In this document: positions 1 to 10,548 of the stretch, one piece after another | How the letters are laid out: each line of letters opens with the position of its first letter | Numbering within the stretch: the first letter of the stretch is position 1 | NCBI RefSeq assembly: GCF_012275535.1 | Contig: NZ_JAAVTK010000002.1 | Span: 498,208-562,207, forward strand | Direction of reading: 5' to 3' | Length of the DNA stretch: 64,000 nt | Source: Hymenobacter artigasi | Lineage (GTDB): Bacteria > Bacteroidota > Bacteroidia > Cytophagales > Hymenobacteraceae | The notes under the pieces: model-generated | The model's input: only the letters and a program-made list of their open reading frames with translations | The model's database searches: none | Told to the model about the DNA's origin: nothing | Program-made: the position numbers and the translations under genes

Positions 1-1091
1 GCCCACCAAGCGGGGTAGAACAGACTCAGGCAGAATACCAGTAGCCCAATACTACCATAGGCCGCAAGGTTATACAAGTATTGGTTGTGGGGCATTATGT
101 AAAAATCCGACGTGAGCTGGGGGTACAACGCTGCATAGCGCTTGGCCATCTCACCTTCCAGATTTGGTTTCCCTACTCCGGTCAGCTTGTTATCACGCCA
201 CACCGCAAGCGCCGCCTGGTATGAATATACCCGAGCCGAAATAGAGAAGTTCTTGCCTTCGGAGCTCTCCTGTACTTTGCTCACATCTTCCTGGGTATTG
301 TAGACCCGGTTGCGGAAAGTGGGAAAGGCAAAATAGCTTACTACTGGCAGCATTATCAGCACAGTGGCCAGCACGGCAGCTTTTCGCCATTGCTTTTTAC
401 CAAATGCCAACCATAATACTGCTAGTCCACCCAAAGCATAGAAGGTCATTTCTCCGCTTCGCACGGCCAGCAAGTGTAAGAAAAGTACCATTCCTACGAT
501 GGAAGCCTTTGCCCAGGTGCGCCACCGTGGGGCCACCGTATGATGAGCAACCAGCAGTACGACAGCGGCAATTGCCATGGTAATCATGATGCTGAACCGA
601 ATGTGGTCTGGCTCCGTCGGCATCACTTTGGAGTGCATGTATGACTCGTTGATTTGCTGTGCATGCAGCAGGTAGTTGATTGTAGCTCCCGAAGCTGCCA
701 GCACCGTCATGGCTATAAATATCCACCACAGCCCGCGTAGGTAGCGGCTGGGTAGTGGTGGCAACAACCAGAAGGAAAGCGGCAGCATCAGAAAAGGCAG
801 TTGCATGCCCAGGTCAAACCGATATTCATCCATGTTTACCGCCTGGGTATGAATCCCAGCCAGTAAATGAAGCACGAATACCATTGCAATGCTTCCGAAT
901 ACTGGCCACAACGAACGATTGGCAATTCGTTTATGCACCAAGGCGAAAACCACACTTGTCACCGCCAGCCCTCCCATGGCAATACCCAATGCTACCCTCA
1001 GCCAATTGACCAGGAAAATACTGATGATAATGCAGGCACAGAAGAAGAAAGCTGAACGATGTAGGCGCGCAATGGAAAATACAGAAAGCAT
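1..1091 (-). CDS. O-antigen ligase/polymerase-like membrane protein, 3' end cut by window
   Basis: The frame is open from an ATG at 1091 (protein begins MLSVFSIARLHRS) to the window edge, about 363 residues without a stop. It has many hydrophobic segments, beginning near residues 13-31. A long hydrophilic loop follows, containing SARVYSYQAALAVW, a GVG and then PHNQYLYNLAAYGSIGLL. This arrangement of Arg, Gly-rich turn and PHN-Y motif before the last helices is typical of the Wzy_C (O-antigen ligase, PF04932) family, inner-membrane enzymes that join or polymerise lipid-linked glycans. It starts only about 30 bases past the rpsJ terminator, so expression needs read-through or a promoter inside rpsJ. 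Whether it acts as WaaL ligase or Wzy polymerase cannot be told from sequence. Function class fairly sure; substrate unknown. Confidence 0.75.
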   Translation of the reverse strand, partial: MLSVFSIARLHRSAFFFCACIIISIFLVNWLRVALGIAMGGLAVTSVVFALVHKRIANRSLWPVFGSIAMVFVLHLLAGIHTQAVNMDEYRFDLGMQLPFLMLPLSFWLLPPLPSRYLRGLWWIFIAMTVLAASGATINYLLHAQQINESYMHSKVMPTEPDHIRFSIMITMAIAAVVLLVAHHTVAPRWRTWAKASIVGMVLFLHLLAVRSGEMTFYALGGLAVLWLAFGKKQWRKAAVLATVLIMLPVVSYFAFPTFRNRVYNTQEDVSKVQESSEGKNFSISARVYSYQAALAVWRDNKLTGVGKPNLEGEMAKRYAALYPQLTSDFYIMPHNQYLYNLAAYGSIGLLVFCLSLFYPAWW

Positions 1092-1126
1092 GAATGGTAT
1101 ATAGTGGCACCGCAAGTTCGAAAGAA

Positions 1127-1160
1127 AAAGCCCCACCACGACGAATCATGGTGGGGCTTT
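1127..1160 (-). terminator. Intrinsic terminator of the rpsL-rpsG-fusA-rpsJ operon
   Basis: AAAGCCCCACC (1127-1137) and GGTGGGGCTTT (1150-1160) form a perfect 11-bp stem with a 12-base loop. On the minus strand the stem is followed by TTTTTCTTTC, the expected U-tract. It lies 28 bases past the rpsJ stop. Confidence 0.9.
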
Positions 1161-1187
1161 AACTCAATTAATACTGAAATCGAATCC

Positions 1188-1493
1188 TCAGACTTTGATT
1201 TCTACGTCAACGCCGCTGGGCAACTCCAGCTTCATGAGGGCATCTACGGTCTTCGACGAAGTCGAGAAGATGTCCACGAGGCGCTTGTAGGTGCAAAGCT
1301 GGAACTGCTCCCGGCTCTTCTTGTTCACGTGGGGCGAGCGCAACACGGTGAACTTCTCTTTTTGAGTCGGCAAAGGAATCGGGCCGCTTACGATGGCACC
1401 GGTGGCCTTCACTGCTTTCACGATTTTCTCGGCCGATTTGTCTACGAGGTTGTGGTCGTAGGACTTCAGCTTAATGCGAATTTTCTGGTTCAT
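1188..1493 (-). CDS. rpsJ: 30S ribosomal protein S10
   Basis: This is a 101-residue protein, the normal S10 length. It has the family signature in [14 protein letters not shown] and a typical start [16 protein letters not shown]10 sits in the 30S head and is also known as a NusG/NusB contact in transcription antitermination. It is the last gene of the rpsL-rpsG-fusA-rpsJ unit, 39 bases after fusA. In many Bacteroidota rplC and the rest of the S10 operon follow directly; here a terminator and an envelope-polysaccharide gene follow instead. Confidence 0.97.
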   Translation of the reverse strand: MNQKIRIKLKSYDHNLVDKSAEKIVKAVKATGAIVSGPIPLPTQKEKFTVLRSPHVNKKSREQFQLCTYKRLVDIFSTSSKTVDALMKLELPSGVDVEIKV

Positions 1494-1532
1494 TGGGGGT
1501 TTTGGTCCGATTGACCAAGTTAGTGACCGGTA

Positions 1533-3671
<2,139 letters not shown>

Positions 3672-3674
3672 GAT

Positions 3675-3774
3675 TTAGGTTGGGGTCTTAGGGACTAGGG
3701 GTCTTAGGGTCTTGGGCTGTTCAACGGTTATACTCGTCAAATAAATCCAAGTCCCTAAGACCCCAGGTACCTAA
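3675..3774. repeat. Intercistronic inverted repeat, 'GGGTCTTAGGGACT' family, copy 1
   Basis: TGGGGTCTTAGGGACT (3681-3696) is perfectly complementary to 3750-3765 (16 bp). After a 3-base bulge the outer TTAGGT (3675-3680) pairs with ACCTAA (3769-3774). The 53-base loop holds further partial copies of the same word. It fills nearly the whole rpsG-fusA spacer. Confidence 0.85.
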
Positions 3775-3781
3775 TGGCTAT

Positions 3782-4249
3782 TTAGAAACGGAAGTGCGAG
3801 AAGGCCTTGTTGGCCTCAGCCATGCGATGCGTGTCGTCTTTTTTCTTCACGGCAGCGCCTTCGCCTTTGGCAGCAGCGATGATTTCGCCAGCCAGCTTGT
3901 CCTTCATGGTCTTCTCACCACGACGACGAGCGTACTGAATCATCCACTTGGCACCTACCGAAATGCGGCGGTCAGCACGCACTTCAATCGGAACCTGGAA
4001 GGTGGCACCACCTACGCGGCGGCTTTTCACTTCCACGGTGGGCATCACGTTGTTCAACGCTTTGCGCCACATTTCGAGGCCGCTCTCCTTGGTGCGCTGC
4101 TCCACGAGGTCGCAGGCGTCATAGAAGATGGTGTACGCCAGGTTTTTCTTACCGTCGTACATCATGTAGTTCACAAAGCGGGTTACCAGCGTCTCCTTGT
4201 ACTTAGGGTCCGGCAGCAAGATGCGCTTTTTTGGTTTTGACTTTCTCAT
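3782..4249 (-). CDS. rpsG: 30S ribosomal protein S7
   Basis: A 155-residue S7, the primary 16S rRNA 3'-domain binding protein and nucleator of 30S head assembly. [19 protein letters not shown] at the start and [15 protein letters not shown] inside are diagnostic. The open frame continues 17 codons upstream, but that part is translated repeat DNA (proline/arginine rich), so the ATG at 4249 is the start that fits the family length. Middle gene of the str-type operon. Confidence 0.96.
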   Translation of the reverse strand: MRKSKPKKRILLPDPKYKETLVTRFVNYMMYDGKKNLAYTIFYDACDLVEQRTKESGLEMWRKALNNVMPTVEVKSRRVGGATFQVPIEVRADRRISVGAKWMIQYARRRGEKTMKDKLAGEIIAAAKGEGAAVKKKDDTHRMAEANKAFSHFRF

Positions 4250-4253
4250 TGTA

Positions 4254-4360
4254 TAGGGTCTTGGGGACTTGGGGGCTCGGGGACTTAGAGCGGTTGGCAT
4301 TGGGCCCTGGCCGTCGAAACGATAGCCAAAACCCTAAGTCCCTAAGCACCCAAGACCCTA
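4254..4360. repeat. Intercistronic inverted repeat, 'GGGTCTTAGGGACT' family, copy 2
   Basis: The outer arms TAGGGTCTTGGG (4254-4265) and 4349-4360 pair perfectly over 12 bp. The inner arms GGGACTTAG (4280-4288) and 4334-4342 pair over 9 bp. The words match those of the repeat in the next spacer (3675-3774). It occupies the whole rpsL-rpsG spacer. Confidence 0.85.
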
Positions 4361-4365
4361 ATGAT

Positions 4366-4788
4366 TTATTTCTTCTTCTTAGCGGGTGCACCCTTCGCTG
4401 CTGCGGCGGGCTGACCGGGCTTCGGACGCTTGGCACCGTACTTCGAACGACGCTGGGTCCGGCCGCTTACACCGGCGGTGTCCAGGGCGCCACGGATAAT
4501 GTGGTAGCGAACACCTGGCAAGTCTTTAACCCGGCCGCCACGAATCAGCACGATGCTGTGTTCCTGGAGGTTGTGGCCTTCACCGGGGATGTATGCGTTT
4601 ACTTCCTTACCGTTGGTAAGGCGCACACGGGCCACTTTGCGCATAGCCGAGTTCGGCTTCTTAGGCGTGGTGGTATACACGCGAGTGCATACGCCCCGAC
4701 GCTGCGGGCACGAATCAAGGGCGGGCGACTTCGACTTGGTAGTCAAAGCCTCACGGCCTTTCCGTACTAACTGATTGATGGTTGGCAT
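4366..4788 (-). CDS. rpsL: 30S ribosomal protein S12
   Basis: A 140-residue S12, the decoding-centre protein. It starts [13 protein letters not shown] and contains [12 protein letters not shown] and [11 protein letters not shown]. Both lysines whose substitution classically gives streptomycin resistance (in TPKKPNS and GRVKDLPG) are present, so the protein looks wild type. The C-terminus is longer than the roughly 124-residue E. coli protein, ending in a low-complexity Ala/Pro/Lys tail ([18 protein letters not shown]). First gene of its operon, behind a strong promoter at 4836-4866. Confidence 0.96.
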   Translation of the reverse strand: MPTINQLVRKGREALTTKSKSPALDSCPQRRGVCTRVYTTTPKKPNSAMRKVARVRLTNGKEVNAYIPGEGHNLQEHSIVLIRGGRVKDLPGVRYHIIRGALDTAGVSGRTQRRSKYGAKRPKPGQPAAAAKGAPAKKKK

Positions 4789-4835
4789 TTAAGGAATGGT
4801 TTGTTTGGAGCCGTTTGCCCCTAAAATTTGGCTTG

Positions 4836-4866
4836 CAAAGGTAAGATTATTTCGCCGCAATAGCAA
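4836..4866 (-). promoter_or_regulatory. Bacteroidota-type promoter for rpsL-rpsG-fusA-rpsJ
   Basis: On the minus strand TTG (4864-4866) is followed after 20 bases by TACCTTTG (4836-4843), matching the Bacteroidota consensus TTG-N17-23-TAnnTTTG. Transcription would start near 4828, giving a leader of about 40 bases. Confidence 0.75.
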
Positions 4867-4906
4867 ACAGCGTGAGGATGTTAATTTTCAGATAGCTGCG
4901 AATTGC

Positions 4907-5036
4907 CCTGACGGGTCACCTCACCCCCCGGCCCCCTCTCCCGCGGAGAGGGGGAGCCTGACGATTTTCGTTTGCCGCATTACCGGTGTCCCCTCTCCGC
5001 GGGAGAGGGGGCCGGGGGGTGAGGTGACCCATCAGG
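4907..5036. repeat. 41-bp perfect inverted repeat (C/G-rich palindrome)
   Basis: Bases 4913-4953 are the exact reverse complement of 4990-5030 (41 bp), with a 36-base loop. Outer CCTGA/TCAGG extends the pairing after one mismatch. The arms are rich in CCCC/GGGG and contain CCTCTCCCGCGGAGAGG, itself partly palindromic. It accounts for most of the 308 bases between rpsL (4788) and the DUF3467 gene (5097); the remainder holds the rpsL promoter and no gene that I can see. Confidence 0.92.
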
Positions 5037-5096
5037 CCGACACAGAAAAGCGCCTCCATTGCAACATGGAGACGCTTACGCAACTAGAGCTTGGCC

Positions 5097-5420
5097 CTAC
5101 GCCTCCCCTACCGCGCCACCAAAGTTCATCGGGTAGCTCGGCGCTTCGTTCTGCATCTTGATGGGGCCGAAGGCGGCTTCAAACCGCTCAATGTTCTCGG
5201 TGAGGGCTTGCAGGAGGCGCTTGGCGTGCTCGGGCGTGACGACGATGCGCGCCTTCACCTTGGCCTTTGGCAGGCCGGGCATCATGCGGATGAAGTCAAT
5301 CACGAATTCGCTGTTGCTGTGCGCAATCATGGCGAGGTTGGCGTATTCGCCCTCGGCCATGGCTTCGGAAAGCTCGATGTTGATGGCGTTGGGGTCCGGA
5401 TTTTGGTCGGTGGGTTGCAT
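5097..5420 (-). CDS. DUF3467 family protein
   Basis: A 107-residue soluble protein matching DUF3467 by its core AHSNSEFVIDFIRMMPGLPK and VVTPEHAKRLLQALTENI. This family is widespread in Bacteroidota and often sits next to rpoC, as here; its biochemical role is unknown. It has no signal peptide or membrane segment. It lies 7 bases after the small membrane protein at 5428-5736 on the same strand, so the two are probably cotranscribed. The position behind the rpoC terminator suggests read-through or a local promoter. Confidence 0.85.
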   Translation of the reverse strand: MQPTDQNPDPNAINIELSEAMAEGEYANLAMIAHSNSEFVIDFIRMMPGLPKAKVKARIVVTPEHAKRLLQALTENIERFEAAFGPIKMQNEAPSYPMNFGGAVGEA

Positions 5421-5427
5421 GAGGTGA

Positions 5428-5736
5428 TTATAAAGATTCCTGATTCTGTTTTCGAGCTTTTACCTTGTTGTTGTGGCTTATTATCCATGTGCCAAACAGA
5501 ACAGGAATTACAAAGAGTGTAGCAACAGCTACGACAATTTTAGCGTCATGACCGATTGCTGGGAAGAGTTTGACAAGCAACTCATCTCCTGACTTCCATA
5601 TTTTTGTCGCTAATACATCAAAGGCAGGTGATAAATACTTACTGCATAATCCCCAACTGAACAGCAGGAGTATCATATACAGAACGAACCTGACTATTTC
5701 CGGCAGACGGTTATATAACTGTAAGGCGCGCTTCAT
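5428..5736 (-). CDS. Hypothetical protein with two membrane helices
   Basis: I do not recognise this 102-residue protein. It has two hydrophobic stretches, near residues 16-34 (VRFVLYMILLLFSWGLC) and 68-91 (IVVAVATLFVIPVLFGTWII), and a basic C-terminal tail. The ATG at 5736 is chosen; a TTG six codons upstream would place the start against the rpoC terminator. It sits alone between rpoC and the DUF3467 gene. It is less GC-rich than its neighbours, which hints at later insertion. Confidence 0.6.
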   Translation of the reverse strand: MKRALQLYNRLPEIVRFVLYMILLLFSWGLCSKYLSPAFDVLATKIWKSGDELLVKLFPAIGHDAKIVVAVATLFVIPVLFGTWIISHNNKVKARKQNQESL

Positions 5737-5752
5737 GGCCGTAAAGGAAAAC

Positions 5753-5784
5753 AAAAAAGCCGACCGGTTTGCACCGGTCGGCTT
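5753..5784 (-). terminator. Intrinsic terminator after rpoC
   Basis: AAGCCGACCGGT (5757-5768) pairs perfectly with ACCGGTCGGCTT (5773-5784), a 12-bp stem with a TTGC-type four-base loop. On the minus strand a run of six T follows. It lies 22 bases past the rpoC stop and closes the tRNA-Trp to rpoC operon. Confidence 0.9.
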
Positions 5785-5806
5785 CTTCTTGCTTTAAAGG
5801 GCCAGC

Positions 5807-8800
5807 TTACTCAGCCGACACTTCGCGCTTGCCAGCACGGCTGGGGCGCTTGGCGGGAACGGCCGCTTCAGCCGCCTGGGCGGCTTGGGCAGCTTCCATC
5901 TCCTCTTTCGAGCCGACAATCTGACGCGTGTACTCGCGCAAACCGGTACCGGCCGGGATGAGGTGACCGACGATTACGTTCTCCTTCAAGCCCAGCAGCT
6001 GGTCGGCCTTGCCACGGATGGCGGCTTCGCTCAACACTTTGGTCGTCTCCTGGAAGGAGGCGGCCGAGATGAACGAGGCCGTACCCAGCGAGGCCTGCGT
6101 GATGCCCTGCAGCGTGGGACGCGATACCGAAGGCTGCGCGTCGCGCACTTGCACAAGGGCAAGGTCGCGGCGTTTCAGGCTGCTGTTCTCGTCGCGGAGG
6201 CGACGAGCCGTCACAATCTGACCGGGCTTCATGTTGCTTGAATCACCGGCTTCGGTCACCACTTTCATGTCGATAATCATGTCGTTCTCGGCCATGAAGA
6301 TGATTTTATCAATCACCTGATTTTCGAGGAACGACGTGTCACCGGCATCCAGAATCACCACTTTCTGCATCATCTGGCGAACAACCACCTCGATGTGCTT
6401 ATCGTTGATTTTCACACCCTGCAAGCGGTACACCTCCTGAATCTCGTTCACGAGGTACTCCTGCACGGCGCCGGGGCCCTGAATGCTCAGGATGTCCGAA
6501 GGCGTGATGGCACCATCCGACAGCGGCATGCCGGCGCGGATAAAGTCGTTGTCCTGCACCAGAATGTGCTTCGACAGCGGCACCATGTACTTCTTCTTGA
6601 CACCGTCTTTCGACTCGACATAGATTTCACGGTTACCGCGTTTCACGGTGCCGTAAGTTACTACGCCGTCGATTTCCGATACCACGGCGGGGTTCGACGG
6701 GTTCCGGGCTTCGAAAAGCTCCGTTACACGCGGCAGACCACCGGTGATGTCGCGGGTCTTGCCCACCGAGCGAGGAATCTTGGCGAGGATGTGACCAGCC
6801 GTGATTTTCTCGTTGTTCTCAACGTTCAAGTGCGAACCCACCGGGATGCTGTAGCCCTTCTGACCTTCGGCGTCGCCCTTTTTGCCAGGGCGAACGATGA
6901 TAGAAGGGTTCTGGTCTTTGGCCTTCGACTCGATGATGACCTTCTCGCGGTGACCGGTCTGTTCGTCCGATTCCTCACGGTAGGTGATGCCCTCGGTGAT
7001 GGCGTCGAACTGTACGGTACCATCAAACTCAGCCAGAATAACGGCGTTGTAAGGGTCCCAGTTGTTCAGCTCTGTGCCTTTCTCTACTTCCTGGCCTTCC
7101 GTTACGAGCATGAATGAGCCGTAGGGAACGTGGTTGGAAGTGAAGACGCGGCCGGTGCCTTTCTCCACGATGCGAACTTCGCCCGAGCGGCCCATTACCA
7201 CGGCACCCTTCACGCCTTCCGGCGTCACGGTAGCCACGGTACGAACGTCCTCGAACTCCACCACACCAGCGAATTTGGCTTTGATGTTGGACTCCACGGC
7301 AATGTTGGAAGCCGTACCACCTACGTGGAAAGTACGCAGGGTCAGCTGCGTGCCGGGCTCACCAATCGACTGAGCAGCGATAACACCTACTGCCTCGCCA
7401 CGCTGTACCATGCGGCCCGAAGCCAGGTTACGGCCGTAGCACTTGGCGCAGATGCCGCGCTTGCTTTCGCAGGTCAGTACCGAGCGGATTTCCACCGATT
7501 CAATGCTCGTGGCATCGATGCGGCGGGTCGTGTCTTCCTTGATTTCGGAACCCGAAGTCAGGAGTACTTCACCGGTCAGCGGGTCGATGATATCGTGAAC
7601 CGTTACGCGGCCCAGGATACGCTCGGCCAGCGGCTCCACGATGTCCTCGTTGTCTTTCAAGGCGAAGGTTTCGATACCGCGCAGCGTGCCGCAGTCCGGC
7701 TCGTTCACGATAACATCCTGCGAAACGTCCACCAGACGACGGGTCAGGTAGCCGGCGTCAGCCGTCTTCAGAGCCGTGTCGGCCAGACCTTTACGGGCAC
7801 CGTGCGTCGAGATAAAGTACTCGATTACGTCGAGGCCTTCTTTGAAGTTCGACAGAATCGGGTTTTCGATAATCTCGCCAATCGAGCCTTGCAGCGACTT
7901 CTGGGGCTTGGCCATCAGGCCACGCATCCCGCCCAGCTGACGAATCTGCTCGCGCGAGCCACGGGCTCCCGAGTGCATCATCATGTAGATGGAGTTGAAG
8001 CCCTGGTCCTCTTTTTCCAGGCGGCCCATCAACGTCTCCGTAATTTGGTTGTTGATGCGCGTCCAGATGTCAATAACCTGGTTATAACGCTCGTTGTCCG
8101 TAATCAGACCCATCTGGTAGTTCTGGGTTACGGCCTTCACGTCGTTCTGCGCCTGCTTTACCAGCACGTCCTTCTCCATCGGGATTTTGATATCGCCGAG
8201 GCCCATGCTCAAGCCGCCTTTGTAGGCCGACTGGAAGCCGAGCGTTTTGATTTCGTCTAGGAACTGCGCGGTACGAGCCATGCCCGTGCGCTTGAATACC
8301 GTCGATATGATTTGCTGGAGCTTCTTCTTGGTCAGCAACTCGTCCACGAAACCTACTTCTTCCGGCACAAGCTGGTTGAACAGCACGCGACCGGCTACGG
8401 TATCCACAATTTTGGTTACCAAGTCGTCGTTTTCGTCACGAATCTGCGTCCGCACCTTGATGAAAGCGTGCTTAGAAAGCTGCCCTTCGTTGATGGCGAT
8501 AACAACCTCTTCGTCCGAGTAGAAAACCCGGTCTTCACCGACAATCTTCTCGTTTTCGGTGCTGCGCTTGCCTTTGGTCACGTAGTAGAGACCCAGAACC
8601 ATGTCCTGCGACGGTACCGCGATGGGCGCGCCGTTGGCGGGGTTCAGGATGTTGTGCGAGGCCAGCATGAGCATGGAGGCTTCCAGAATAGCGGCCGGGC
8701 CGAGGGGCACGTGCACAGCCATCTGGTCACCGTCAAAGTCAGCGTTGAAGGCCGTACAAACGAGGGGGTGCAGCTGGATAGCCTTGCCCTCGATGAGGCG

Positions 8801-10159
8801 CGGCTGGAACGCCTGGATACCCAGACGGTGAAGCGTAGGAGCCCGGTTGAGCAGCACTGGGTGGCCTTTCAGCACGTTTTCCAGGATGTCCCAAACGACT
8901 GCGTCCTTGCGGTCCACAATTTTCTTGGCCGATTTCACCGTCTTCACAATGCCGCGCTCGATGAGCTTGCGGATGATGAACGGCTTAAACAACTCGGCCG
9001 CCATGTTCTTGGGTAGGCCGCACTCGTGCAGCTTCAGCTCCGGACCAACGACGATTACCGAACGACCCGAGTAGTCCACCCGCTTACCGAGCAGGTTCTG
9101 ACGGAAGCGGCCCTGCTTGCCTTTCAGCATATCGGACAGCGACTTCAGAGCGCGGTTTCCTTCGGCGCGCACGGCGTTCACCTTACGCGAGTTGTCGAAA
9201 AGGGAGTCAACAGCCTCTTGCAGCATGCGCTTTTCGTTCCGCAGAATCACTTCAGGAGCCTTGATTTCAATCAGGCGCTTGAGGCGGTTGTTGCGGATGA
9301 TAACGCGACGGTACAGGTCGTTCAGGTCGGAAGTGGCGAAACGGCCACCGTCAAGCGGAACGAGGGGACGCAATTCCGGGGGAATAACGGGCACCATGCG
9401 GATGACCATCCACTCGGGGCGGTTTTCCACGCGGGTTGCGGCATCACGGAACGCCTCTACTACACGCAGACGCTTCAACGCTTCAGCCTTACGCTGCTGC
9501 GAAGTTTCGTGGGCAGCGGAGTCACGCAGCGAGTAGCTCAGCTCGTCCAGGTTGATGCGCTCCAGCAGCATGTGCAGGGCATCGGCACCCATGCGGGCGA
9601 TGAACTTGTTGGGGTCCTCGTTGGGCAGCATCTGGTTCTCGCGGGGGAGCTTGTCGATGATATCCAGGTACTCATCTTCGGTGAGGAAGTCGAGAATCTG
9701 TACGCCTTCTTCCGCCAGCGAGCCGGGCTGTACAACTACGTAACGCTCGTAATAGATAATCTGGTCGAGCTTCTTGGTGGGCAGGCCCAGCAGGTAGCCA
9801 ATTTTGTTGGGCAGCGACTTGAAGTACCAGATGTGGGCAACGGGAACCACCAATTCGATGTGGCCCATGCGCTCACGACGCACTTTCTTCTCGGTCACCT
9901 CCACGCCGCAACGGTCGCAAATAATGCCCTTGTAACGAATCCGCTTGTACTTGCCGCAGTGGCACTCCCAGTCCTTCACAGGACCGAAAATGCGCTCGCA
10001 GAACAGACCACCCATTTCGGGCTTGTACGTGCGGTAGTTGATGGTTTCAGGCTTCACCACTTCGCCGGTGCTGCGCTCCAGAATTGCTTCGGGCGAGGCC
10101 AGCGAAATCGTGACTTTGGAGAAGTCCTGAACTACTTTCTTGTTTTTTGCGAAAGCCAT
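5807..10159 (-). CDS. rpoC: DNA-directed RNA polymerase subunit beta'
   Basis: A 1450-residue beta' subunit. The N-terminal zinc ribbon is present ([20 protein letters not shown]), and the active-site Mg motif NADFDGDQM is intact. The second zinc site is seen as [17 protein letters not shown] near the middle, followed by [18 protein letters not shown] of the trigger-loop and bridge-helix region. It ends with an Ala/Lys-rich tail. The ATG at 10159 gives [16 protein letters not shown]. It is cotranscribed with rpoB, though the gap of about 390 bases is unusually long. Confidence 0.98.
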   Translation of the reverse strand: MAFAKNKKVVQDFSKVTISLASPEAILERSTGEVVKPETINYRTYKPEMGGLFCERIFGPVKDWECHCGKYKRIRYKGIICDRCGVEVTEKKVRRERMGHIELVVPVAHIWYFKSLPNKIGYLLGLPTKKLDQIIYYERYVVVQPGSLAEEGVQILDFLTEDEYLDIIDKLPRENQMLPNEDPNKFIARMGADALHMLLERINLDELSYSLRDSAAHETSQQRKAEALKRLRVVEAFRDAATRVENRPEWMVIRMVPVIPPELRPLVPLDGGRFATSDLNDLYRRVIIRNNRLKRLIEIKAPEVILRNEKRMLQEAVDSLFDNSRKVNAVRAEGNRALKSLSDMLKGKQGRFRQNLLGKRVDYSGRSVIVVGPELKLHECGLPKNMAAELFKPFIIRKLIERGIVKTVKSAKKIVDRKDAVVWDILENVLKGHPVLLNRAPTLHRLGIQAFQPRLIEGKAIQLHPLVCTAFNADFDGDQMAVHVPLGPAAILEASMLMLASHNILNPANGAPIAVPSQDMVLGLYYVTKGKRSTENEKIVGEDRVFYSDEEVVIAINEGQLSKHAFIKVRTQIRDENDDLVTKIVDTVAGRVLFNQLVPEEVGFVDELLTKKKLQQIISTVFKRTGMARTAQFLDEIKTLGFQSAYKGGLSMGLGDIKIPMEKDVLVKQAQNDVKAVTQNYQMGLITDNERYNQVIDIWTRINNQITETLMGRLEKEDQGFNSIYMMMHSGARGSREQIRQLGGMRGLMAKPQKSLQGSIGEIIENPILSNFKEGLDVIEYFISTHGARKGLADTALKTADAGYLTRRLVDVSQDVIVNEPDCGTLRGIETFALKDNEDIVEPLAERILGRVTVHDIIDPLTGEVLLTSGSEIKEDTTRRIDATSIESVEIRSVLTCESKRGICAKCYGRNLASGRMVQRGEAVGVIAAQSIGEPGTQLTLRTFHVGGTASNIAVESNIKAKFAGVVEFEDVRTVATVTPEGVKGAVVMGRSGEVRIVEKGTGRVFTSNHVPYGSFMLVTEGQEVEKGTELNNWDPYNAVILAEFDGTVQFDAITEGITYREESDEQTGHREKVIIESKAKDQNPSIIVRPGKKGDAEGQKGYSIPVGSHLNVENNEKITAGHILAKIPRSVGKTRDITGGLPRVTELFEARNPSNPAVVSEIDGVVTYGTVKRGNREIYVESKDGVKKKYMVPLSKHILVQDNDFIRAGMPLSDGAITPSDILSIQGPGAVQEYLVNEIQEVYRLQGVKINDKHIEVVVRQMMQKVVILDAGDTSFLENQVIDKIIFMAENDMIIDMKVVTEAGDSSNMKPGQIVTARRLRDENSSLKRRDLALVQVRDAQPSVSRPTLQGITQASLGTASFISAASFQETTKVLSEAAIRGKADQLLGLKENVIVGHLIPAGTGLREYTRQIVGSKEEMEAAQAAQAAEAAVPAKRPSRAGKREVSAE

Positions 10160-10548
10160 TTGATTGGGGTTAAGCTAGTAGCTGTTGGCTTTGAGCTGCC
10201 TGATTCTTCGCCGTTCGCCAGAAGGGCGCAAGAGAATCAGAACAGGTTGACGCTTCAAAAAGTGCCTTTGCGTAACAGATAGGTATGTCGGGCAAAAGCA
10301 CTTCAAAAAGGTCTAAAATTTAAAACTGCGGGCAGGCTGAATGATAAAAAGGCCTTCGATTAAGATTTACTAGGGGTTGATGCTGCACTGACCATATCTC
10401 GGAACAGCCCCCGCTCCTCTTTCACCGAAGCGTTTTCTCATCTTTCGTTACCAGAGTCGCTCAATCAGCGCCTCCTGTTGCCTGCCGGGCAGACAAACCG
10501 CTAGTTGCGGCCGAAGCTTTTGCCTCAGCCGCAACTGGCAGCAATTCA
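10160..10548. other. 389-base rpoB-rpoC spacer without a gene
   Basis: No convincing ORF, tRNA or TAnnTTTG promoter is seen on the minus strand. Two hairpins are visible. AGTTGCGGC (10503-10511) pairs with 10528-10536 just after the rpoB stop, with no U-tract. TGATTCT (10201-10207) pairs with AGAATCA (10233-10239), nearer to rpoC. Either could act as an mRNA processing or stability element. Confidence 0.5.

Noticed and set aside
3675..3774. Calling the intercistronic palindromes intrinsic terminators
   Set aside because: They lack a U-tract and lie inside essential operons whose downstream genes need read-through.
4250..4300. N-terminal extension of rpsG
   Set aside because: The extra 17 codons are translated repeat DNA; the family start is at 4249.
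5097..5736. Toxin-antitoxin pair (small membrane protein plus DUF3467)
   Set aside because: DUF3467 is a conserved housekeeping neighbour of rpoC and not a known antitoxin; only the arrangement is suggestive.
9026..10282. 418-codon plus-strand frame opposite rpoC, and similar long antisense frames opposite rpoB, fusA, tuf and the M1 aminopeptidase
   Set aside because: They are shadows of GC-rich coding DNA: repetitive His/Val/Gln-rich translations, no homology, and a strong gene on the other strand.
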